A stretch of DNA of 64,000 bases, taken from positions 1-64,000 of the forward strand of contig LDOQ01000289.1 of assembly GCA_001887945.1 (NCBI GenBank), read 5' to 3'. Shown here piece after piece: positions 19,165-28,501 of the stretch (position 1 is its first letter; each line of letters starts with the position of its first letter). The translations under genes and the position numbers were made by a program. Below the pieces are notes generated by a model, which worked only from the letters and a program-made list of their open reading frames with translations, had not been told where the DNA came from and did not search any database. Source of the DNA: Spraguea lophii (lineage: Eukaryota > Microsporidia > Spragueidae).

Positions 19165-22100
19165 ATGTCTCAGATTTCTCAAAACCAACCCTCACACGAC
19201 GAATACCAAGAACCCACCACACAAGATAACAACTTACCATATGATTATTTGCACAATAAGAATATCTTCCAATACCTAAACACCACTGATAATAAAAATA
19301 TCGATGAACTTTTACAAGCTACAAGAAAATTACAACCAGAATTTGTACCTATTCCTGAAATTTCATCCCTGAAAATAGAGAGGGATAGACTAGTGGATGA
19401 AATTGCTGTAAAGGCAATAGTCGATAGACTTAAAGAAGCACTAAGTTTATGCAATAATAAAAATTATATAAACTGTGAAGAATATACAAAATTAATGGAT
19501 ACAATAAATAGTAACTTAGATACATCAGTAATAAATAACACAGAAAATAAAGAAGAAAATAATACATCTACACTATTAAAATACAGGGTAGAAGTAATAG
19601 AAGATATTTTAAAAAAACATGTCAAAGATAGTGATATACTAGATATACTCATAGAAGTAAAAAAACTAAAATTATACAAAAAACAGAAAATATTACAAAA
19701 GAGCGTGCAAAGAGGAGTTAAAAATATGCTTACACCCAAAGATATTTTAACATTGGATAATAATTATAATATTTACAAAGACATAGTAATAGAAGAGGGA
19801 TTAAAAAGGAAATATGAAGAAAATATAGAAAAACAAAAAAAATATAAAAGAATAGCCTTCTGCAAAATAATAGAAGATCAATATAAAAAAATAAAAACAT
19901 ATATTAATGCAAAAGTAAATAAGAAAGATAAAATATATAAATGTGTACAAACGTATATTACAAGTTTTAAGAAACAGGAACAGAAAAAACAGGATAAGAT
20001 TTTTAAAGAGAGAATAAAAAATATGAAACATAATGATATAGAATATAAAAATTTTATAGACAGTGAAAAAAAGAAGAGAATAGGGTATATTAATACTAAG
20101 ATAGAAGAATATATTAATACCATAGATATTAATAAAAAAGAGGACAATATAACAAGTGATAAAGACACTAAAAATAGCATAGAGAGTATAGATCGCATTA
20201 ACAAAGATAACAATATTAATAAAAATATTAATAGCATTAGCAAAGATAAAATAGAACAACCAGCAACATTGAATATAAACTTATATGATTACCAACTATC
20301 TACCATCAAATGGTTATTATATCTTTATAATAACAAATACAACGGTATAATATCTTTTAAAAAAGATAATGGTAGAACAGTATCTCTAATATCCTACATA
20401 TTATATTTAATAGAAAATAAAAATATAACACAACCATTCCTCATTATAGTACCATCACCTACCATACTTTCTAATTACACATATGAAATTAATAAATGTT
20501 CATCTTTAATAAAAGCAGTAGAATACAAAGGATCAGCAGAACAAAGAAAAATATTACAAACAGAAATAAATCAAGATGATACCAATATAATATTAACAAC
20601 ATACAAATATATAATAAAAGATAAAGCATATTTATCTAAAATTAATTATTTATATCTCATTATAGATGATAGGTATAATGAATATGATAGAGAAATGAAT
20701 ATAGATAAATATAATATAGGTAATACAGAGATTATCAATAATATGATTAATAGTAAATATACATATAAATATAGATTATATATTTCTAATGACAATAATG
20801 GTGATAAAGATGATAGAGATAATAATAGTGATAAAGATATTATTACTAACAATATTAATAATACCATTACCAACAATACTACTAACACCCATAACACTAC
20901 TACTACTAACAATACTACTACTATTATAAATAATAATGATACATTGAAATATAAATGGTCTCTTCTTAATTTTATAATACCTAAGATTTTTAATACAAAT
21001 AAAAATATTTATGATTACATAAACAAACAAATGAATAATATAAATGAAATAATAGATATTAATGCATCAGAAGAAAATATTCTTATATCAAAGATTGATA
21101 CTCTATTAGATATATTTACATTTAGAAACAATATAAATAATAATAATATTATAGAAAATATAATAAAATGTGGTATGTCGTCAGCACAGAAATCTATATA
21201 CAAGAGTATATTTGATAAAATTAATAATAATGATAACAATGATAAAGACAATAATATTAATAATATTATGGTAGATTTAAAAAGAATATGTAACCATCCT
21301 TATTTATTTAATGGAATAAGAAATAGAATAGAAAATAATTATAAAGATAATCATAAGAATGAATATGAGAATATAAATATAAATTCATTAATATACAGAG
21401 TAGCAGGTAAATTAGAAGTATTAAATAGAATAGTAGATAAAATAAACAATAACAATAGAATAATAATAATAGTAGAAGATAATGCAACGAGAGAAATAAT
21501 AGAAGAATATTTAAAGAATAAAAATATTAATATTTATAATAATGATAGGTATGATGTTTGTGATAATAGTAATGAGAGTAAATATGATGGTAATAATACC
21601 ACTAACAATCATATTAATAATCATACTATTAACAATAATAATAGTATTAATACAATATATCTGTTAAGTAGTAAAGATAATATAAATAATTATTTAGAAT
21701 ATTACAATACCATAATATTATATGATTGTAATATAAATTATAAAGAATTATCTCCTGATAAACATATTAAAATATATAAACTAATAACTATCTATTCTAT
21801 AGAAGAATATATTGCTTATAATAATAATATAAATAATAAAGATATTATAGATAGAAGTATATTATATAATGGTAACAGTAATGATTATAATATTAGTAAT
21901 AAAGAATTAGAATACATTATAAATGATAATAGTAATACTAATGGTAATGCTACTAACAATATAAATAGTATTACTACCACTAACATTAATATTACTAATA
22001 ACGATATTACCACTAATAATGATCTATTACAGGAAGAAGTATTAGTAAATTATAAAGAGAAGATAAAAGAATTATTAGATATTATTATAAATCTAAGAGA

Positions 22101-22356
22101 TAAGAAGGGTAGAGAAATAATATATTTATTTATGATGCTTCCTAGCAGTGTAGATTATCCTGATTATTATCAGATAATAAAGAATCCTATTTCTATAGAA
22201 TGTATGAAGAAGAAGGAATATAAAAATTATGAAGAATTTATAGAAGATATAATGTTAATGATAGATAATGCTAAGACTTATAATATAGAAGGAAGTATTG
22301 TATATTCAGATGCTAATATTATAAAAGATGCTGTTATTGATTATAATAGTAAATAG
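19165..22356 (+). CDS. Snf2/Sth1-family chromatin remodeller with degenerate ATPase motifs, HSA and bromodomain
   Basis: 1,063 residues. Order: N-terminal helical segment; HSA/post-HSA region (about 180-330, with FKERIKNMKHNDIEYKNFID matching the E-R-I-K-A-L-K-x-N-D-x-E-x-Y signature); Snf2 core (about 366-880) starting LYDYQLSTIKWLLYLYNN; bromodomain (about 965-1060, with PSSVDYPDYYQIIKNPIS and the Asn of MIDNAKTYN). The best match is Sth1/Snf2/Brg1, the motor of RSC/SWI-SNF. The motor motifs are ruined: Walker A D-E-M-G-L-G-K-T reads KKDNGRT (about 400-406), box II D-E-G-H reads DDRYN, and motifs V and VI read SSKDNINNY and SPDKHIKIY, with no arginine finger. Scaffold features such as LKRICNHPYLF remain. 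Asn/Asp-rich runs (590-610, 770-795, 920-950) are inserted. CCCC stands at 19151-19154. Confidence 0.9.
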   Translation: MSQISQNQPSHDEYQEPTTQDNNLPYDYLHNKNIFQYLNTTDNKNIDELLQATRKLQPEFVPIPEISSLKIERDRLVDEIAVKAIVDRLKEALSLCNNKNYINCEEYTKLMDTINSNLDTSVINNTENKEENNTSTLLKYRVEVIEDILKKHVKDSDILDILIEVKKLKLYKKQKILQKSVQRGVKNMLTPKDILTLDNNYNIYKDIVIEEGLKRKYEENIEKQKKYKRIAFCKIIEDQYKKIKTYINAKVNKKDKIYKCVQTYITSFKKQEQKKQDKIFKERIKNMKHNDIEYKNFIDSEKKKRIGYINTKIEEYINTIDINKKEDNITSDKDTKNSIESIDRINKDNNINKNINSISKDKIEQPATLNINLYDYQLSTIKWLLYLYNNKYNGIISFKKDNGRTVSLISYILYLIENKNITQPFLIIVPSPTILSNYTYEINKCSSLIKAVEYKGSAEQRKILQTEINQDDTNIILTTYKYIIKDKAYLSKINYLYLIIDDRYNEYDREMNIDKYNIGNTEIINNMINSKYTYKYRLYISNDNNGDKDDRDNNSDKDIITNNINNTITNNTTNTHNTTTTNNTTTIINNNDTLKYKWSLLNFIIPKIFNTNKNIYDYINKQMNNINEIIDINASEENILISKIDTLLDIFTFRNNINNNNIIENIIKCGMSSAQKSIYKSIFDKINNNDNNDKDNNINNIMVDLKRICNHPYLFNGIRNRIENNYKDNHKNEYENININSLIYRVAGKLEVLNRIVDKINNNNRIIIIVEDNATREIIEEYLKNKNINIYNNDRYDVCDNSNESKYDGNNTTNNHINNHTINNNNSINTIYLLSSKDNINNYLEYYNTIILYDCNINYKELSPDKHIKIYKLITIYSIEEYIAYNNNINNKDIIDRSILYNGNSNDYNISNKELEYIINDNSNTNGNATNNINSITTTNINITNNDITTNNDLLQEEVLVNYKEKIKELLDIIINLRDKKGREIIYLFMMLPSSVDYPDYYQIIKNPISIECMKKKEYKNYEEFIEDIMLMIDNAKTYNIEGSIVYSDANIIKDAVIDYNSK

Positions 22357-22546
22357 ATATATTTATAATTAAAGGTTATGATAGGATAAGAATATATTAT
22401 AGATATATTACGGATATATTATGATACGTAAATAAATAGTAAGTAAATGTATTCTTTATAATTCATATAATCTTTATTCTTATCATTATTTATGTAATTA
22501 TAATTTTTATTATATTTATTTTTATTTTTTTATCCTTAATTATTTT

Positions 22547-24376
22547 ATGCATAATATAGATTTTAAAAAGATTGGTATAAAAGCTTTAGAAGATAGTAGT
22601 GTATATTTTAATATAAAAGATAAATATGATGATTTTATAGTAAAAGAAATACATACAGATACAATATGTGATGAATATAATATTATAGATAATAATATAA
22701 TAAGAGAAATAATTAATATATTTAATACATACGGTAATAATAGTGATATTAAATGTGTTAATGATAGGTGTGATAAAGATATTAATAGAGATAGTGATAA
22801 TAGAATATATAACAATAATAATGATAAAGATATTATTATACCAGCTAACACTGTTATACCAACTACTACTAATATTGCTATATCAACGGATACTATTATT
22901 GATCTATTAAATAATATATCTTTTCCTTTTACATTATATGCTAAAGATAGGAATGATAGAATATATATACATAATTATATAAAATATATACCACAATTAA
23001 AAGCGTATAATTCTGATGGTAATATTATATTAGAAGAAAATAATAATAGATCTATATTTGAATGTACGTTAAAAAAGATAGGATGTGATACAATGGAGGC
23101 AATTAATAAAATAGCATATAAATTAAATATAAATAGTAAAGATATACAATTTGCAGGTAACAAGGATAAGAGAGCAATAACATATCAGAGAATAACAATA
23201 AATAATGTATATTATAATGATATAAAGAATTATAATAATAATAATATGAGAGATAATGATGGTAGTAATGATGGTGGTAAGAGGGATAGAGATGATGGTA
23301 ATGGTAATAAGAGAGATAACGATAACGTTGATGACAATAATATAAATAATCATAACAATGAAAATAATAATACTGATAACAATATAAATAACAGTAATAA
23401 CAATAAACCACTATCAATATCAACATTTAAAAACAATAATAATTATTTAAAAGAAACATTATATAACATCAAAGCTTGTAACAGATCCATTGGTCTTGGT
23501 TCTCTTATTGGTAACAGATTTATAATACGAATATCTAAAGATATATCCTATCTTCCCATAAATGAAATATTATGTTTTATACCAAATTTCTACGGCCCAC
23601 AAAGATTTGGTATAAACATTGATAACCATATTGTAGGTAAACTTATTTTAGAAAAAAAATATTATGAAGCATTAGAATTAATTATGCAAAAGAAAGAAAA
23701 TGATAATCCTACAATGATAATAGGTAAAGAAAAATATAAAAATAAAGAATATAAAGAATATTTAAAATATTTTAAACGTGGTGTAGAGAAACATATATGT
23801 GTAGGTAGAATACATAATTGTAAGGATAAAAATATATATTATTCTATAAGAAAAGAAGTAAGATCTATATATGTACATGCGTATCAGTCTTATCATTTTA
23901 ATATGGAAGTAAGTGATAGAATAAAGAAAGGATATACAGTATTGGATAGTGATATGGTGTTGATAGACAAACAGTCATACAATAAACACAACGATGAAAA
24001 TAATTTAGAACGTGGTAATACAAATGATAACACGGATAGCTTAGAACATGATGGTAATAACAATGATATTACAAATGATGATAATAACAATGATAACATC
24101 AATAACACTACGAATGATAATATGAATATGAATATTAAATCAAATAAGAAGAAGAAAGAAATAGCTGTGTATTACAGAGATGTAAAAGATAAAACAAATA
24201 TATCTATTTATGATGTTGTATTACCGTTAAAGAAAATAAATAATAAAACTCATTATAGAAAGATTATTGTTAAAGCAGAAAATATATGGTATAAGGATAA
24301 AGTAATAGGATTTGATTTACAAGCATCTTCTTATGCTACGATAGCTTTATCTAAAATATATTCACATATAAAATAA
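22547..24376 (+). CDS. PUS7: TruD/Pus7-family pseudouridine synthase
   Basis: 609 residues. Pus7 makes pseudouridine in tRNA, U2 snRNA and mRNA. The catalytic motif GNKDKRA (about 203-209; family G-T-K-D-K-R-A) keeps the nucleophilic Asp. Further on come SIGLGSLIGNRFIIRI, NFYGPQRFG (about 347-355), GKLILEKKYYEA and YVHAYQSYHFNMEVSDRI, all in the family's order. Two Asn/Asp-rich runs (about 225-290 and 475-530) are inserted at loop positions. The gene lies 190 bases downstream of the Snf2-like gene on the same strand. A run TATCCTTAA precedes the start, weaker than the usual CCC motif. Confidence 0.93.
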   Translation: MHNIDFKKIGIKALEDSSVYFNIKDKYDDFIVKEIHTDTICDEYNIIDNNIIREIINIFNTYGNNSDIKCVNDRCDKDINRDSDNRIYNNNNDKDIIIPANTVIPTTTNIAISTDTIIDLLNNISFPFTLYAKDRNDRIYIHNYIKYIPQLKAYNSDGNIILEENNNRSIFECTLKKIGCDTMEAINKIAYKLNINSKDIQFAGNKDKRAITYQRITINNVYYNDIKNYNNNNMRDNDGSNDGGKRDRDDGNGNKRDNDNVDDNNINNHNNENNNTDNNINNSNNNKPLSISTFKNNNNYLKETLYNIKACNRSIGLGSLIGNRFIIRISKDISYLPINEILCFIPNFYGPQRFGINIDNHIVGKLILEKKYYEALELIMQKKENDNPTMIIGKEKYKNKEYKEYLKYFKRGVEKHICVGRIHNCKDKNIYYSIRKEVRSIYVHAYQSYHFNMEVSDRIKKGYTVLDSDMVLIDKQSYNKHNDENNLERGNTNDNTDSLEHDGNNNDITNDDNNNDNINNTTNDNMNMNIKSNKKKKEIAVYYRDVKDKTNISIYDVVLPLKKINNKTHYRKIIVKAENIWYKDKVIGFDLQASSYATIALSKIYSHIK

Positions 24377-24532
24377 TCATAGAAACAATTATAGAAAGGA
24401 AAAAAGAATAATAAAGATGAATATATTTATTATAATACTATTATTGATTATTTAACTGTAATAGAATAATCATATCATTAGTAATTATTTAACTGTAATA
24501 AAAATATTTTGTCAGATTAAAGATTATTTTTA

Positions 24533-25768
24533 TTATGAATATATTCCCTGTGGTATTGCTGACTGCTTAGTTGCTAATACTTTTTCTTTTGCTTTTAGAA
24601 AATCTGTTAATGTTACATTTCTTCTTCTTCCTCTTAATGCACTCATTCCAGCTTCAGAGCATATTGCTCTTATATCTGCTCCATTAAGCTCATCTTTACT
24701 ACTTACTAACTTTTCTATTTCTACATCTTTGTCGAGTGTCATTTTTTGAGTGTGGATTTGGAATATTTTTCTTTTAGTACCTTCGTCAGGTAATGTAAAT
24801 TCTATTTTTCTATCAATTCTACCAGGGCGGATTAGTGCAGGGTCAAGCGAGCTTATTCTATTGGTGGCCATTATTACTTTTATATCATTTCTTTTATCAA
24901 ATCCATCTAACTGTGTTAGTAGTTCTAACATCGTTCTTTGTATTTCTCTTGTTCCAGATGAATTCGTATCATATCTTTTTCTTCCAATCGCATCTATTTC
25001 ATCTATAAAAATAATGGATGGTGCATAGGTATCTGCCATTCGGAATAATTCTCTAACTAGTTTAGGTCCTTCACCAAGATATTTTTGTATTAATTCAGAA
25101 CCTACAATTCTTAAGAAGGTTGCACTGGTTTGATTGGCTACTGCTTTTGCAAGGAGTGTTTTTCCAGTACCCGGTAATCCATAAAGAATTACACCTTTGG
25201 GTGGTCGTATTCCCATCTCTTCATAAATCTCAGGATGTGATAATGGTAATTCCACACTTTCTTTTATCTCCTGTATCTGTGCTTCTAAACCACCTATATC
25301 ACCATATGTTTCAGTTGGTGCCTTATCCAATTTCATCACCGATAACAAAGGATCAGTCTCCCCTTCCAATATTCCTACGACTGCATTATCTCTATAACTC
25401 AACAATACTGTACATCCTGGCTCCAATGCCTCCTTATCCACAAAAGAATAAATAGGCACGAATAACTCAGGTCCTGTATTTGAAGAAACTATTGCATGAT
25501 CTTTATCCACCAATTCTTCCAAAGTACCAACAGTTAATGGACTACCTCTTATATCTTGTATAAACTGTTTATTATCAGCATCAGGTTCTATATTATCTTC
25601 CAACCCATTAAGCAATGATTCTTCTAACATAAGATATTGATGTATTCTTTCTAAACGTAATAAACGTAGTTTACATTTCATAAATGGTGCAATAGAAGGT
25701 ACTTTAGGTAATAAACCTCTACTACTGATTATTTTCTTTTTTGCTTTAATAGAAACTTCTTCTGACAT
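24533..25768 (-). CDS. RPT2: 26S proteasome regulatory ATPase subunit Rpt2 (PSMC1)
   Basis: 411 residues, close to the usual 437-440 but with a shorter N-terminus. Landmarks: coiled coil [18 protein letters not shown] domain with [14 protein letters not shown] and EPGCTVLL, Walker A GLPGTGKT (about 195-202; usually G-P-P-G-T-G-K-T), Walker [33 protein letters not shown], and the C-terminal I-Y-S as the HbYX-type tail that docks into the 20S ring. The order and text fit Rpt2 rather than the other five Rpt subunits. The N-terminal Gly for myristoylation seen in yeast and human Rpt2 is missing (MSEE). Unlike its neighbours it has no Asn-rich insertions. CTTACCCTTCC stands before the ATG. Confidence 0.97.
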   Translation of the reverse strand: MSEEVSIKAKKKIISSRGLLPKVPSIAPFMKCKLRLLRLERIHQYLMLEESLLNGLEDNIEPDADNKQFIQDIRGSPLTVGTLEELVDKDHAIVSSNTGPELFVPIYSFVDKEALEPGCTVLLSYRDNAVVGILEGETDPLLSVMKLDKAPTETYGDIGGLEAQIQEIKESVELPLSHPEIYEEMGIRPPKGVILYGLPGTGKTLLAKAVANQTSATFLRIVGSELIQKYLGEGPKLVRELFRMADTYAPSIIFIDEIDAIGRKRYDTNSSGTREIQRTMLELLTQLDGFDKRNDIKVIMATNRISSLDPALIRPGRIDRKIEFTLPDEGTKRKIFQIHTQKMTLDKDVEIEKLVSSKDELNGADIRAICSEAGMSALRGRRRNVTLTDFLKAKEKVLATKQSAIPQGIYS

Positions 25769-26851
25769 GGAAGGGTAAGGGTGGAAGATTTATTTGTAGG
25801 AAATTAAACAAAACAAAAAATATAATTTAACTAAGAATGTAATAGAAATGTAAAGGGAATGTAAGGAAATGTAAAGAAATCACAGAAATGTAAAGAAATA
25901 AAATTAAATGTAAAGATTGTTAATAAACTTTTTATTATATAAAATATTTAGAATGTTTAAAGAGTAATTGAATGATACTGATAATAATTTATTTAGTAAA
26001 TAAAATAATTTGTATTTATTTTTTTAATAAATGCATAAAGATTAATTAAATAAAATATAATCTATTTTATTATGTAATGCTGTTATAAAAAGAATTTATT
26101 ATTTTATGCATTAACATATATTTTTGTAGGATGACTAAAATCTTATATAATAATGAACAAAAAATCTACCTTTTTAAAAAAAGATTATGAGCAAATAAAA
26201 ACATCAAAGAATAAGATTAAAAGTTAAAAAAATATGGATGGAATCGAAAAAAGATCAGAAAAACGTTTTAAAATTCCCCTTGAAAATATAAATAAAATTT
26301 TAAAACAATATTTACTCTAACGAGAGAAATGAAAAGATAACTGATAATTAATTTGATGATATTTTCAAACGTATATAGAAATAGTTAATGGTTTTAATAA
26401 AATTCTAAAGTTGGGTTTCAGAAAATAATATTACAGAAATATCAGGTGCTAATTCAATAGGAAAATTTACCGCAATAATTTGAAAATCTATAAAAATTTA
26501 TGATTTGCTTATTTTTCATTCAGTAAGGCATGGAGTGATTGTATTTCTATTTAAAATATATATATGTTATAATATATTTTAATTCATATTTGGTAATTAA
26601 GAATTCAATACAGAGTGTATAATTAACAATATATTTATCTTATATTCCAGAGTGTTATGATTAACAATACATATTATTTATAAAAAATATAAATATATTA
26701 ATTCTATGAATAAATAAACTTAAAAACTATAAGAAATCTATCAATATATATTTTTAAGAAATGTTATTCATATAAATTATCTAATATATTTATATAACTG
26801 TGATATATTTATTTAAGTTTATTATCACTTCAATATTATATTTAATTATAA
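25769..26851. other. Intergenic AT-rich stretch between divergent genes
   Basis: About 1.1 kb. Bases 25855-25915 repeat TGTAAAGAAAT-like units (AATGTAAAGG, AATGTAAGG, AATGTAAAG and so on, about six times). A stretch at 26150-26330 has coding-like text (MNKKSTFLKKDYEQI) broken by stops. No gene is supported. Confidence 0.5.
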
Positions 26852-27367
26852 ATGAAAGAATTCACTAACCCCTCTATGAACGAAGAATTAACAGAGAAAA
26901 TAAACACTTATATTTCAAAATTAGAAGAAATTTTATATTCTGCTGAAAATAAGGATATGAGTAATATATCCATGTTATTGGTATCATTAAGTAATATACT
27001 TTCTAAAAACAAAGATATAGAAGGATATGCTGCATATAAAAGAAAAGAGATGGAATTTTATCAGGAATATAAAAAATTAAGAAATGATAATAACGATAAT
27101 GTAAATATTATAGAATCAGAGATTGTACGTAGTACTAATAGAATAAATGATGTAATAGGTGATGCAGTTGAATCATTGGAGAAAATGAAACAACAGAGAA
27201 AATATATAACCAATCCATCGGATAGATTGAGAGATATGGTTATTAAGATAGGTGGTGGGAGAAATGTTATTGAAAATATAAAAGAGAGGTATAAAAGTGA
27301 TAGCACTTTGTTCATAGCTGTGGTAGTGGTGATAATTGTTTTTATAATGTTTTTACGATTTTATTAA
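26852..27367 (+). CDS. Tail-anchored SNARE, probably Qb type (Gos1/Bos1/Vti1-like)
   Basis: 171 residues. Helical N-terminal part (1-75), a SNARE-like heptad region (about 85-150) with EMKQQR-like Gln at the likely zero layer (SLEKMKQQRKYITNPSDRL), and one C-terminal membrane anchor (LFIAVVVVIIVFIMFLRFY, 152-171). This layout is that of a SNARE facing the cytosol in the ER-Golgi system. The spacing resembles Gos1/Bos1 more than syntaxins, but motif support for a single orthologue is thin. No CCC motif is seen at the start. Confidence 0.65.
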   Translation: MKEFTNPSMNEELTEKINTYISKLEEILYSAENKDMSNISMLLVSLSNILSKNKDIEGYAAYKRKEMEFYQEYKKLRNDNNDNVNIIESEIVRSTNRINDVIGDAVESLEKMKQQRKYITNPSDRLRDMVIKIGGGRNVIENIKERYKSDSTLFIAVVVVIIVFIMFLRFY

Positions 27368-27566
27368 ATAAAGTAAATTTTATCGTTGAAATTAATTTGT
27401 TACAAAAATTTTATATCGTAAATAATTGAGATGTATCTGCATAAAGATTTTACGTGGTAAAATAAATATTAGATTAAATTGTTTTTACATATAAAATAGA
27501 AATTAAATTAAATTAATCTGTTATAAAAATTTTATATCGTAAAATAGAAATTAAATTTAAATTTTT

Positions 27567-28091
27567 TTAATGTTTCTTCTTCTTCTTTTTTTCTTTCGCC
27601 GCCTCTTTTTTATTGTTTCCAAAAATTTTAAACATTTGCATCTCCTTAACTGAAAATTCTGTATACTTATTATTTTCCTTATTCTTTATAAGATATTTAG
27701 AAAATGTATATGTAAAATCTATGGCTATTACTATAAATACTATGAATAATAATCCTGATAATATTGATATGATACTAGATTCTTTTATTAGCTCAGTTGT
27801 ATATGTACTGTTGAGAAATTTATCATATGCTTCTTTTCTATCTTTTAACATATTGAATCCTTCTGTAAGTATGGAATCTGTTTGTGATTTTGATAGATTA
27901 GCATCTATGGGTGTTTCTGAACGTAGAAGTTTTCCATATGCTCTTCGAAGGTCTTTGAAATTACAATTTTCTGGAAGGTTGAATAAATCATAATATGTAC
28001 GGTATTTTGTTAGTTCATGTAATCTTTTAACACTCGTTGATATAAGTGAGTGTTCTTCTAAAGAAAATATTAAAGCGAGAAATAAATACAT
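27567..28091 (-). CDS. Membrane protein with a J-like domain lacking HPD (ERdj1-like layout)
   Basis: 174 residues. Signal peptide MYLFLALIFSLEEHS, then a J-like domain (about 33-93): YYDLFNLPENCNFKDLRRAYGKLL, a loop without the H-P-D tripeptide (reads SETPIDANLS), then EGFNMLKDRKEAYDKFLN. A membrane segment follows (about 109-130) and a very basic tail ending in KEKKKKKKH. Signal peptide, lumenal J domain, membrane span and basic cytosolic tail match the order of ERdj1/DNAJC1-type proteins, whose cytosolic part touches ribosomes. Without HPD, stimulation of an Hsp70 ATPase is not expected. Five C bases (CCCCC) precede the ATG, which supports the start. Confidence 0.7.
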   Translation of the reverse strand: MYLFLALIFSLEEHSLISTSVKRLHELTKYRTYYDLFNLPENCNFKDLRRAYGKLLRSETPIDANLSKSQTDSILTEGFNMLKDRKEAYDKFLNSTYTTELIKESSIISILSGLLFIVFIVIAIDFTYTFSKYLIKNKENNKYTEFSVKEMQMFKIFGNNKKEAAKEKKKKKKH

Positions 28092-28159
28092 GGGGGTGTT
28101 TGTTTTTTTAATATATGAATTCTTAAAAGGTAAATTAAATTATATAAATGATATAAAAT

Positions 28160-28285
28160 ATTCTGGAGTATGAGATAAAGTGATATTAATGTACGTGGGA
28201 GATTATAAGTATTTATTATTTGCTTTAAAGAAATTAATAATTATGAACTGTGATTTAAATACAATCTAATGGTTGCTCTGGTTGT
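28160..28285 (+). mobile_element. Decayed 3' fragment of the SINE-like element
   Basis: TATTCTGGAGTATGAGATAAAGTGATATTAATG, shorter than in the family but in the same order, followed by CTTTAAAGAAATTAATAATTATGAACTGTG. It lies just upstream of tRNA-Glu. Confidence 0.4.
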
Positions 28286-28369
28286 TATTGGGAGAAGTAA
28301 ATTAAAATAAGATAGTAAAATTATTATTATTTTTAAACGTATATTATTATTCCATACTATAAAAACATA

Positions 28370-28441
28370 TCCTCGTTGGTCCAATGGTTAGGATATCGGT
28401 CTTTCACACCGGTGGCCCGGGTTCGATTCCCGGACGAGGAA
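28370..28441 (+). tRNA. tRNA-Glu (anticodon TTC)
   Basis: 72 nt cloverleaf. Acceptor stem TCCTCGT/ACGAGGA, D-arm TGGTCCAATGGTTAGGAT (A box), anticodon loop CTTTCAC (anticodon TTC), T-arm GGGTTCGATTCCC (B box), discriminator A. No intron. Less than 65 bases from the end of the XPF gene. Confidence 0.97.
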
Positions 28442-28501
28442 CTTTTTTGAATTTTAAATTCACTGTATATTTTAACATTTAGATATTACACGTAACAAAT
28501 T

